Below are positions 16,916 through 23,557 of a stretch of DNA of 23,557 nucleotides, one piece after another. The stretch is from positions 1-23,557 of the forward strand of contig JAOTYV010000041.1 in assembly GCA_029861675.1 (NCBI GenBank). The letters are read 5' to 3'. How positions within the stretch are numbered: position 1 is the stretch's first letter; each line of letters begins with the position of its first letter. The DNA is from Alphaproteobacteria bacterium (lineage in GTDB: Bacteria > Pseudomonadota > Alphaproteobacteria > UBA8366). The notes below the pieces were generated by a model that made no database searches, had not been told where the DNA came from, and worked only from the letters and a program-made list of their open reading frames with translations. The position numbers and the translations under genes were made by a program.

Positions 16916-19045
16916 TCAGAGTCCCGTTGCCATATTCGTTGTGTGCTTAATCGACTTGTCGTCGAGTGCAATGTAGCTTGGCCATTCGCCGGTCGCGATC
17001 GCGTCCAATGACGGGGCAGGCTGACCAAGACGGTAGCGGTAAATCCAGAGATTCGTCAACACGCGTTCGACGTAAATGCGGGTTTCCTTAAGCGGGATGC
17101 TCTCGATGAACAACAGCGGGTCCCCGCCATAATCCGACCGGCGGCGCCATTTGCGCAAATTGCCCGGACCGCCATTGTAGGCCGCTACGGCGTAGAACAG
17201 GTCGCCATCGATATTGGGGTCGTTCAGCAGGTGGCGGACGTATTTCTGGCCGAGAGTGATGTTGAGTTCCGGATTGAAAAGCTGGTGGCGCCGGCTTCCG
17301 CGGAAACGCTTGCCGGCCATGAAACCGGCGGTTCGCGGCATCAATTGCATGAGGCCCCGCGCACCGGCCCGGCTCTTGGCGCGGATGCGGAAACGGGATT
17401 CCTGCCGCATCACCGCGAACACCAGCGCCCGGTCGATGGTAAAGCCGTTGGCCGGCTCCCAATCGGGCAGCGGATAGAGCGCGGCGTCGTATACCTCGCC
17501 GCTCCGGTCACGCAGGTTTCGGCCGATCCGCAAGGCGAGCGACGGCATATTCTGACCGCTGGCGAGGGCGACCAGTATGCGCGCGGTATTCTGCGGCAGG
17601 CGGTCGGAGAGGCGCCTGAGTTCGTTTTCGGCGCGGCTTTCCTCGCCGACCTGAATTAGCGCCATGGCGCGGCGCGCATGCGGGTGATGTTCCAGGGTGC
17701 GCCATTGGTCATCGCGGACCGGCGGCAGCGACCAATCGTAGGACGGTTCGGTGCCGAGCGACCGGATCGCCAGGAGGCCGTAGAACGTCCGCGGATTTTG
17801 CGCCGCCAACTGCAGCATGGCGTTGACCTTGTCGGGCTGATGGCTGACGAGGTAGGCGCGTGCGGCCCAATAGGCGGCCGAGGCGCGGGACCAGCTTGAG
17901 CGGAGCTTGGTCTGCGTCATATAGTCGAAATGGCTGGCGGCGACATCGTATTTGCCCAGCTGCCATGCCGCCAGACCGGCCCACCAATGGGCGAGCGGAA
18001 TTGCCCTGCCCGAGCGCAAGGCAGCGGGGCCCGCCAGTTCCAGCGTCTTCTGGCTATTGCCGGCATGATAGTAGCCGCGCGCCACGTCGGTGCGGCTCTC
18101 GTCGAGGCTGACCGGATCGAAAATTCGGCGCGTCTTTTTCGTCGTCAGCAGCCGGAGCGCCCGGGTCGGTTGGCTGCGCTCGATATAACGCCGGACTCGC
18201 CGCTGCGTTTGCCGTACATAGCGCCGTTTCCAACTGCTCAAGCTGTAATATTTGCGGCGGTTCTCGTACCGGTCGCGATAATGTCTCCTGGGCGCCGCCT
18301 TGCTGCGTACACGCTTCGGCGCGGGCGGGCGGAGATGATTCCGCGGGCGGCGCTGGGTCGCCAGTTTGTAGATACGGCGTGCGCCCGGGTGATCCCGGTA
18401 TTTGACCATCCAGTTGCGGAGTTCTTTGTAACTGGCGCGATAGCCCGTCGGATGCAGATACCGCTGGTAATAAACATGACCGAGCAACGACCGGTCGGAC
18501 AGCTTCTTGATGAGTTTGTCTGCGCGCTGCCACCGCCGTTTTCTCTGATGGTGAAAGATTTGCCGGTAATGGCGTACGTCGGCGTCGCTGAGTAATTTTG
18601 GGACGGAGTTTACCGGATCGCGCAGGGCGGACGGCGTATTTTCCTTCAGTACTGCAAATTTGAACGAACCGGCCGCCGGTGCGCCGGCCGCGCCCGTGGT
18701 TTTGGGATGATTGCCGGAACCGGCGGCCGCGCGCTGCCCGGAGGGCGCTGCGGCGGTGCCGGAGTCCGCGCTTTCGGCTGCGCCGCCCGGCGTGGCCGCT
18801 GCAGTGTCGGAATCTTCGGGATACTGTGCGTTTTCGTGGGCGGTATGCCTTTTGAGGACCCTGCGGATCTCTCGGGTGCTGACATTGATGTCCGATCCTG
18901 ATTCATCCATCAGGGATTTGGGCACGGACTGAGAATTGGAATCGTAGAATTCCAAATCCTCGGCGCTGGCGGCGGAAACCATTGCCGCGAGAGCCGGCCC
19001 TAACAATATGAGACGGATGGTGTCGCGCACAGGCGTGAACCCCAT
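16916..19045 (-). CDS. Soluble lytic murein transglycosylase (Slt70-like)
   Basis: This is a periplasmic enzyme that cleaves peptidoglycan between MurNAc and GlcNAc, leaving 1,6-anhydro ends. From the ATG at 19045 the protein has 709 residues with a Sec signal peptide (cleavage after about ASA at residue 29). It continues with a disordered Ala/Gly/Pro-rich stretch, a very basic Arg/Tyr-rich region and helical repeats forming the Slt superhelix. The C-terminal SLT domain has catalytic Glu549 in MRQESRFR, followed by [10 protein letters not shown] and [10 protein letters not shown], the standard motifs. The longer open frame (to 19129, TTG) lacks a signal peptide at its N-terminus and was rejected. 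There is no clear Shine-Dalgarno. moaB follows after 5 nt and the uracil glycosylase precedes it. Confidence 0.9.
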   Translation of the reverse strand: MGFTPVRDTIRLILLGPALAAMVSAASAEDLEFYDSNSQSVPKSLMDESGSDINVSTREIRRVLKRHTAHENAQYPEDSDTAAATPGGAAESADSGTAAAPSGQRAAAGSGNHPKTTGAAGAPAAGSFKFAVLKENTPSALRDPVNSVPKLLSDADVRHYRQIFHHQRKRRWQRADKLIKKLSDRSLLGHVYYQRYLHPTGYRASYKELRNWMVKYRDHPGARRIYKLATQRRPRNHLRPPAPKRVRSKAAPRRHYRDRYENRRKYYSLSSWKRRYVRQTQRRVRRYIERSQPTRALRLLTTKKTRRIFDPVSLDESRTDVARGYYHAGNSQKTLELAGPAALRSGRAIPLAHWWAGLAAWQLGKYDVAASHFDYMTQTKLRSSWSRASAAYWAARAYLVSHQPDKVNAMLQLAAQNPRTFYGLLAIRSLGTEPSYDWSLPPVRDDQWRTLEHHPHARRAMALIQVGEESRAENELRRLSDRLPQNTARILVALASGQNMPSLALRIGRNLRDRSGEVYDAALYPLPDWEPANGFTIDRALVFAVMRQESRFRIRAKSRAGARGLMQLMPRTAGFMAGKRFRGSRRHQLFNPELNITLGQKYVRHLLNDPNIDGDLFYAVAAYNGGPGNLRKWRRRSDYGGDPLLFIESIPLKETRIYVERVLTNLWIYRYRLGQPAPSLDAIATGEWPSYIALDDKSIKHTTNMATGL

Positions 19046-19100
19046 ATCAGTTAAAATTTGGCGGAAATGCCGCCGACGCTCCCCTCGATGCTCCAGAAAA

Positions 19101-19129
19101 AGTATCGCGCGGTTTTGGCGGTCACGCAA
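19101..19129 (-). promoter_or_regulatory. Possible promoter of the lytic transglycosylase gene
   Basis: The minus strand reads TTGCGT (19129-19124), 17 nt, then GATACT (19106-19101), about 55 nt upstream of the ATG. The match is moderate. Just upstream lies an AT-rich stretch that could help as an UP element. Confidence 0.4.
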
Positions 19130-19196
19130 GCATCGGAGATTAATAATTAATATAGATTCATTAATATTCAGTTTCCATGCTGTATAGATATATAGT

Positions 19197-20054
19197 TTAC
19201 TGGGACGATTCTTCCATCTTTAATTTAAATTGAATAAAATCATTCCAAGATTCCTTTTTTTGTGCAGGTTGCCTAAGTAAAAAGGCGGGATGCAAGGTCG
19301 GAAGCGCGGGAATCGGCTTCTCCAGACCTTCCGACATGTGCTCGAACCAGCGTCCCCGGAGGCGCATGATGCCTTCCGGCCGGCCAAGCATTGTCTTTGC
19401 CGAGGTTCCTCCCAGGAAAACCAATACCTTTGGGCTAACCAGCTCGATATGGCGAAGAATGAAGGGCAGGCAGGCGGCGGTCTCGGCGGTGGTCGGGCTG
19501 CGATTTCCGGGTGGCCGCCAGAACAGAATATTCGAGATATAGACGCCCGCCGGGCCATGCTCCTGACGGGACAGGCCGATCGCCGCCAGCATCCGGTCCA
19601 GCAGTTGGCCGCTGACGCCAACGAAAGGTTTCCCCTGGCGGTCTTCGTCGACACCGGGCGCTTCGCCGATCAGCATGACATCGGCGTCCGGATGGCCGTC
19701 CGAAAACACGGTGTTCGTGGCGGTAAACTTCAAGGCGCAGCCGTCGAATGCCTCGATGTTGGCGCGCAATTCTTCCAGCGTTTGGGCGGCATTGGCGGCA
19801 TCGCGCGCATCGCGGGCGCCTTGCGCCGGTGCAATAAGATCGGGTGCGTCCGCGACCGCCGGCCGCGGCGCCGCCTGCGCCGGATTTGCCGGGGCTGCTT
19901 TTGCGTGTCCGGCCGCGGCCGCCGCCGCGGCCGATTGGGCGTAGCGGTCTACCGGCGTGTCGCCGATACACTCGTCCGCCCCCATGTCGCCAAGCCAGCG
20001 CAGCGCCTGTTCCGGCGTGAGGTCCGCCGATTGTTTATTGCCGCCGGTCGTCAT
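19197..20054 (-). CDS. Uracil-DNA glycosylase, family 4-like (alphaproteobacterial variant)
   Basis: This enzyme removes uracil from DNA to start base excision repair. The 285-residue protein has a non-conserved Ala/Pro-rich N-terminal linker (about 40-80), then the UDG fold with motif 1 [17 protein letters not shown] (130-146), [15 protein letters not shown] (174-188), [13 protein letters not shown] and the late motif LHPAFLLR (254-261). Family 4 enzymes normally bind a [4Fe-4S] cluster through four cysteines. Only two are seen here (Cys106 and Cys195); the positions expected near 103 and 179 are Phe and Trp. I chose the ATG at 20054, preceded by a G-rich ribosome-binding site. An open frame to 20492 lies antisense to ETF-QO and is not real. 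It is divergent from ETF-QO. Confidence 0.9.
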   Translation of the reverse strand: MTTGGNKQSADLTPEQALRWLGDMGADECIGDTPVDRYAQSAAAAAAAGHAKAAPANPAQAAPRPAVADAPDLIAPAQGARDARDAANAAQTLEELRANIEAFDGCALKFTATNTVFSDGHPDADVMLIGEAPGVDEDRQGKPFVGVSGQLLDRMLAAIGLSRQEHGPAGVYISNILFWRPPGNRSPTTAETAACLPFILRHIELVSPKVLVFLGGTSAKTMLGRPEGIMRLRGRWFEHMSEGLEKPIPALPTLHPAFLLRQPAQKKESWNDFIQFKLKMEESSQ

Positions 20055-20160
20055 GATGTCCGCCGCCCCCTTCAGCAACTGTCTATCAAAAAGGACGGGA
20101 TTGCTATAGACAACGGCGGGCAAGGTGCATGTTTGGTGACGGTAAATCGGAAGGGGAGCG

Positions 20161-21807
20161 ATGGATCGGGAAGCGATGGAATACGACGTCGTTGTCGTCG
20201 GGGCGGGCCCGGCCGGACTGGCGGCGGCGATACGGCTACGGCAGCTCTGCACGGAAAAGGATCGCGACGTCAGCGTATGCTTGATTGAAAAAGGCTCGGA
20301 AGTCGGCGCGCATATCCTGTCCGGCGCGGTCGTCGAGCCGCGCGCGCTCAACGAGCTGCTGCCCGATTGGCGCGACCGGGGCGCGCCGTTGAACACGCCG
20401 GTTTCCGACGAGAAATTTCTATTCCTCACCGAACGGGGCGGCTTTTCCTGCCCGACATTCCTGTTGCCGCCGCCGATGCACAACAAGGGCAACTATATCG
20501 CCAGCCTTGGCAATCTGTGCCGCTGGCTCGGCGAGCAGGCCGAGGCGCTGGGCGTCGAAATTTATCCGGGGTTCGCCGCAGCCGAAATTCTCTACGACGA
20601 AAATGGCGCCGTGCGGGGCGTGGCCACCGGGGATATGGGCGTCACGCGCGATGGCGAACAGGGGCCCAACTATCAGCCGGGCATTGAATTGCACGCCAAA
20701 TACACATTTTTTGCCGAAGGCTGCCGCGGCCATCTCGGCAAAATGCTGATGGATCGCTTCGACTTGCGCGACGGTGTCGAGCCGCAAACCTACGGAATCG
20801 GCATCAAGGAATTGTGGGAGGTTGCGCCGGAAAACCATCGGCAGGGGCTGGTCGTGCATTCGGCCGGGTGGCCGCTCGATACCGATACCTATGGCGGGTC
20901 GTTTCTGTATCATATGGAAGACAACCTGGTGTCGGTCGGCTTCGTGCTTGGGTTGGACTATGCCAATCCGTATCTGTCGCCCTATGAGGAATTCCAGCGT
21001 TTCAAGACGCATCCGAAGATCCGGCCGACCTTTGAAGACGGCCGCCGCATCGCTTATGGCGCCCGCGCGATCAACGAGGGCGGCATTCAATCGCTGCCCA
21101 AGCTGACCTTTCCGGGCGGTGTCTTGATCGGTTGCGAAGCGGGTACCGTCAACATGCCCAAGATCAAGGGATCGCATACCGCGATGAAGTCGGGGATGCT
21201 GGCCGCGGAGGCGGCTTTCGACGCCCTCGCCGATGAGGGAGCGGGTTCCGAATTGACCGGCTACGCCGTGGCATTCCGCGAGTCATGGGTATACGCCGAA
21301 CTCAAGGCGGCACGGAATGTCCGGCCCGCCTTCAAATGGGGCCTGTTGGGCGGCACCCTGTATACCGGCATCGATCAGCTACTGCTGCGCGGCAAGGCGC
21401 CCTGGACGCTCAGCCATGCGCATGCGGACCATGAGACCCTCCGCAAGGCATCGGAATCGAAGAAAATCGAATATCCCAAGGCGGACGGCAAGGTGACCTT
21501 CGACAGATTGACGAACCTTGCCTTCTCGGCGACCAATCATGAAGAAGACCAGCCGGTTCATCTCACACTGAAGGACGACGCGGTTCCCATCGCGGTCAAC
21601 CTCACCGAATTCGACGCGCCCGAGCAACGGTATTGCCCGGCGGGCGTGTACGAAATCGTCCGGGACGACGACGGAACGAACCCTCGCCTGCAGATTAATG
21701 CCCAGAACTGCGTCCATTGTAAGACATGCGATATCAAGGATCCGGGGCAGAACATTAACTGGGTCGTGCCGGAAGGCGGTGGCGGCCCCAACTATCCGAA
21801 TATGTAA
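20161..21807 (+). CDS. Electron transfer flavoprotein-ubiquinone oxidoreductase (ETF-QO)
   Basis: This membrane-associated flavoprotein takes electrons from ETF, reduced by acyl-CoA and choline-derivative dehydrogenases, and gives them to ubiquinone. The 548-residue protein has the FAD-binding [10 protein letters not shown] (14-23), [15 protein letters not shown] typical of the family, the substrate/quinone domain with [22 protein letters not shown], and a C-terminal [4Fe-4S] module. That module has Cys492 in RYCPAGVYE and Cys517, Cys520 and Cys523 in [13 protein letters not shown]. The end [12 protein letters not shown] is also conserved. The start ATG has a strong AAGGGGAG Shine-Dalgarno. 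The etfA and etfB genes are not in the window. Confidence 0.97.
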   Translation: MDREAMEYDVVVVGAGPAGLAAAIRLRQLCTEKDRDVSVCLIEKGSEVGAHILSGAVVEPRALNELLPDWRDRGAPLNTPVSDEKFLFLTERGGFSCPTFLLPPPMHNKGNYIASLGNLCRWLGEQAEALGVEIYPGFAAAEILYDENGAVRGVATGDMGVTRDGEQGPNYQPGIELHAKYTFFAEGCRGHLGKMLMDRFDLRDGVEPQTYGIGIKELWEVAPENHRQGLVVHSAGWPLDTDTYGGSFLYHMEDNLVSVGFVLGLDYANPYLSPYEEFQRFKTHPKIRPTFEDGRRIAYGARAINEGGIQSLPKLTFPGGVLIGCEAGTVNMPKIKGSHTAMKSGMLAAEAAFDALADEGAGSELTGYAVAFRESWVYAELKAARNVRPAFKWGLLGGTLYTGIDQLLLRGKAPWTLSHAHADHETLRKASESKKIEYPKADGKVTFDRLTNLAFSATNHEEDQPVHLTLKDDAVPIAVNLTEFDAPEQRYCPAGVYEIVRDDDGTNPRLQINAQNCVHCKTCDIKDPGQNINWVVPEGGGGPNYPNM

Positions 21808-21982
21808 TGAAGGTTTGCGGCTGACTTGACCCCTGCGTTTCGGGTAAAATCACAATTGGGCGGCACCGTTAGGGCGGGTTGCCCGGTTGAACGGAATGCA
21901 CCGAGCCGTAGGCGGACTTAACAGACCTAATTTTCGCAATTGCACGAGGATTTGAGACCAGCACATGCTGTGTAATCCAACA
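21808..21982. other. Intergenic region between ETF-QO and the TPR lipoprotein gene
   Basis: This 175-nt gap holds a TTGACC (21826-21831) and a TAAAAT (21845-21850), but the spacing of 13 nt is too short for a standard promoter. I see no convincing terminator for ETF-QO, no repeat copy and no RNA gene. Confidence 0.4.
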
Positions 21983-23557
21983 ATGCGCCGCCGATCCGTC
22001 ACCGGCATCGGCCTATCCATCGGCATCGCCTTGCTCGCAGGCGCGTGCTCCGAAGAAGACGTCGCCGACAAACATAGCGTTGCGGCTGCCGGAAAGTCGG
22101 AGGTGACGCTCGCCGACGCGTCGGCGAAGACGTCGATTTATGGCAGCTACCTGTCCGGCCGATTCGCTGAAAGCCGGAGCAATCTCGACCGTGCCGCGAA
22201 GCTTATCGGGCGGGTGCTCGAGGCAAATCCGGAAAACGAAACTTTGTTGCGCCGCGCGTTTATACTCAATCTCGGCGCTGGCGAGGGTGACAAGGCGGCA
22301 GAGTATGCGGAACGCCTGGTCAAGGCCGGTGGCACACTCAGCACCGCGAACCTGCTGTTGGCTGCGCGCGACCTGAAGGCCGGGCGGCTGGACGAGGCGG
22401 ACAAGGGCCTCGCACGGATGAGCGATCGCGGCTTCGAAAAATATACCAAGATGCTGACCGAAGCGTGGGTTCGCGCGGCCGGCGGCAAATACGATGCGGC
22501 GGTCGGAATTCTCGACACCTTGGGCAAGGAAAAAGGATTCGGTGTCCTGTCCGGTCTCCATGGGGCATTTGTCGAGGAACTCGCCGGACGGCTGGAGGCG
22601 GCCGAAAACCGTTATCGCAAGATAGTCAAAGATCCAAAGGAAGCGTCCGCGCGGCTGCTTTGGTCGTTCGCCGCATTGTTGCAGCGGCGCGGCAAGCAGG
22701 CCGAGGCGATCAAGCTGATCGGCGTAAAACTGGAAACGAGTCCGGACAGCATCATCCTGGCGGACGCCCTTGCGCAATTGAAAGCGGGCACTCAACTGGC
22801 ACCCCTGGTGGCGAATCCGGTCCAGGGAATGTCCGAAGCGGTCTTCAATTTGGCCTCCGCACTGCCGCGGGACCGGGCCGAAAACGTGATCCTGCTGTAC
22901 ACACAGGTGAGTCTCGACCTCACGCCTGAATTTGCGTTGGGGCATCTTCTGGTCGGCGACATTCTGGCGGCCCGCGAACGATATGAAACGGCGGTCGCGG
23001 TCTACGGCAAAGTCAAGGCGAAGTCGCCCTTTAGCTGGTCCGCGCGGCTGCGGACGGCGGATTCCCTGTACGAACTGAAGCGGCTCGACGACGCGGTAAA
23101 GCTGCTGGAAAAGATGGCGGACGAGCGGCCGACCCGCACCGACGCCTTGCTCAAACTCGGCAATTTTCTGCGGTACAAGGAAAAATTCGAAAAGGCGGTC
23201 GGCGCGTATGATCAGGCGTTCGAACGGCTGGAAAAACCGAACGCGCAACAATGGTCGCTCTACTATTCCCGCGGCATTGCCCTGGAACGGTCGAATCAGT
23301 GGAATCGCGCGGAGAAAGACTTCCTCAAGGCGCTCGAATTCAAACCCGAGCAGCCATACGTCCTCAATTATCTGGGATATTCCTGGGTGGAAAAGGGCAA
23401 GAACATCGACAAGGCGCGGGGCATGATCGAACGGGCCGTGCAGCAGCGACAAAATGACGGCTACATCGTCGATAGCATGGGATGGGTGTTGTACCGTCTC
23501 GGCAAATACGATGAATCGGTGGCGCATCTTGAACGCGCCGTCCAATTGCGGCCACAA
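21983..23557 (+). CDS. Tetratricopeptide repeat lipoprotein, partial at 3' end
   Basis: The frame is open to the last base of the window, so the gene continues outside; 525 codons are visible. The N-terminus is a lipoprotein signal peptide: MRRRS, a hydrophobic stretch and the lipobox LAGAC with lipidated Cys22. The rest is helical TPR-type repeats, clearest in the C-terminal half (for example EKAVGAYDQAFERLEK, NRAEKDFLKALEFKPEQPYV and YDESVAHLERAVQLRP). The protein is probably attached to a membrane facing the periplasm and acts as a scaffold; no partner can be named. I prefer the ATG at 21983 because it gives a standard signal peptide; the in-frame ATG at 21965 is an alternative. It follows ETF-QO after about 175 nt, an order I recall from other Rhodospirillales-like genomes. 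A long open frame on the opposite strand is a shadow. Confidence 0.88.
   Translation, partial: MRRRSVTGIGLSIGIALLAGACSEEDVADKHSVAAAGKSEVTLADASAKTSIYGSYLSGRFAESRSNLDRAAKLIGRVLEANPENETLLRRAFILNLGAGEGDKAAEYAERLVKAGGTLSTANLLLAARDLKAGRLDEADKGLARMSDRGFEKYTKMLTEAWVRAAGGKYDAAVGILDTLGKEKGFGVLSGLHGAFVEELAGRLEAAENRYRKIVKDPKEASARLLWSFAALLQRRGKQAEAIKLIGVKLETSPDSIILADALAQLKAGTQLAPLVANPVQGMSEAVFNLASALPRDRAENVILLYTQVSLDLTPEFALGHLLVGDILAARERYETAVAVYGKVKAKSPFSWSARLRTADSLYELKRLDDAVKLLEKMADERPTRTDALLKLGNFLRYKEKFEKAVGAYDQAFERLEKPNAQQWSLYYSRGIALERSNQWNRAEKDFLKALEFKPEQPYVLNYLGYSWVEKGKNIDKARGMIERAVQQRQNDGYIVDSMGWVLYRLGKYDESVAHLERAVQLRPQ

Noticed and set aside
20055..20492. 146-codon N-terminal extension of the uracil glycosylase
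   Set aside because: It runs antisense through the start of ETF-QO and its FAD-binding motif, and adds low-complexity Ser/Arg sequence.
21826..21850. Promoter TTGACC / TAAAAT ahead of the TPR lipoprotein
   Set aside because: The spacer is 13 nt, too short for a standard sigma70 promoter.
22013..23557. 514-codon open frame on the minus strand at the window end
   Set aside because: The plus strand of the same DNA encodes a lipoprotein signal peptide with a perfect lipobox and clear TPR repeats. The minus frame gives no recognisable family and is a GC-rich shadow.

Overview
This is a high-GC window with the gene complement of an alphaproteobacterium, most like Rhodospirillales or a related deep branch. 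The evidence is the Fo-only ATP synthase cluster with a divergent b' subunit, a CcrM-type GANTC methyltransferase, the smc / DsbA-like lipoprotein / DUF721 / mutY block, and an alphaproteobacterial-type uracil-DNA glycosylase next to ETF-ubiquinone oxidoreductase. I cannot name a genus. The window is mostly chromosomal core. I see no prophage, transposase, CRISPR array, tRNA or rRNA. No stretch longer than about 190 bases lacks a gene.

Layout. 1-1781 (+): C-terminal 60% of single-chain glycine decarboxylase P protein. 1782-1950: convergent gap with copy A of a structured 100-bp repeat and the atp terminator. 1951-4402 (-): atpI-atpB-atpE-b'-b, with a strong sigma70-like promoter at 4482-4510. 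4585-9370 (-): DUF721 (DciA-like) protein, DsbA-like lipoprotein and smc. 9422-10501 (+): mutY, divergent from DUF721. 10523-14889 (-): a PA0069-family radical SAM protein under a LexA-box promoter, a CPA2 cation/proton antiporter, rnhB overlapping the antiporter by 110 nt, and ccrM. 15007-16268 (+): two translationally coupled small glycosyltransferases (TIGR04283/TIGR04282 type). 16269-16382: convergent gap with repeat copy B, inverted relative to copy A. 16383-20054 (-): uracil-DNA glycosylase, a soluble lytic transglycosylase and moaB. 20161-21807 (+): ETF-QO. 21983-23557 (+): a TPR lipoprotein that runs off the window.

Functionally, the middle is rich in genome maintenance: SMC condensin, mismatch adenine glycosylase, RNase HII, uracil glycosylase, the cell-cycle methyltransferase and an apparently SOS-controlled radical SAM enzyme. 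The flanks are energy metabolism (Fo ATP synthase, ETF-QO, glycine cleavage) and envelope functions (lytic transglycosylase, two lipoproteins).

The most interesting non-gene signals are three. First, the inverted pair of about 84%-identical 100-bp elements, whose differences fit two conserved hairpins and do not look protein-coding. Second, a perfect GAAC-N7-GAAC box exactly filling the -35/-10 spacer of an apparently leaderless promoter. Third, two GANTC sites inside the likely ccrM promoter. I found no convincing undescribed multi-gene system.
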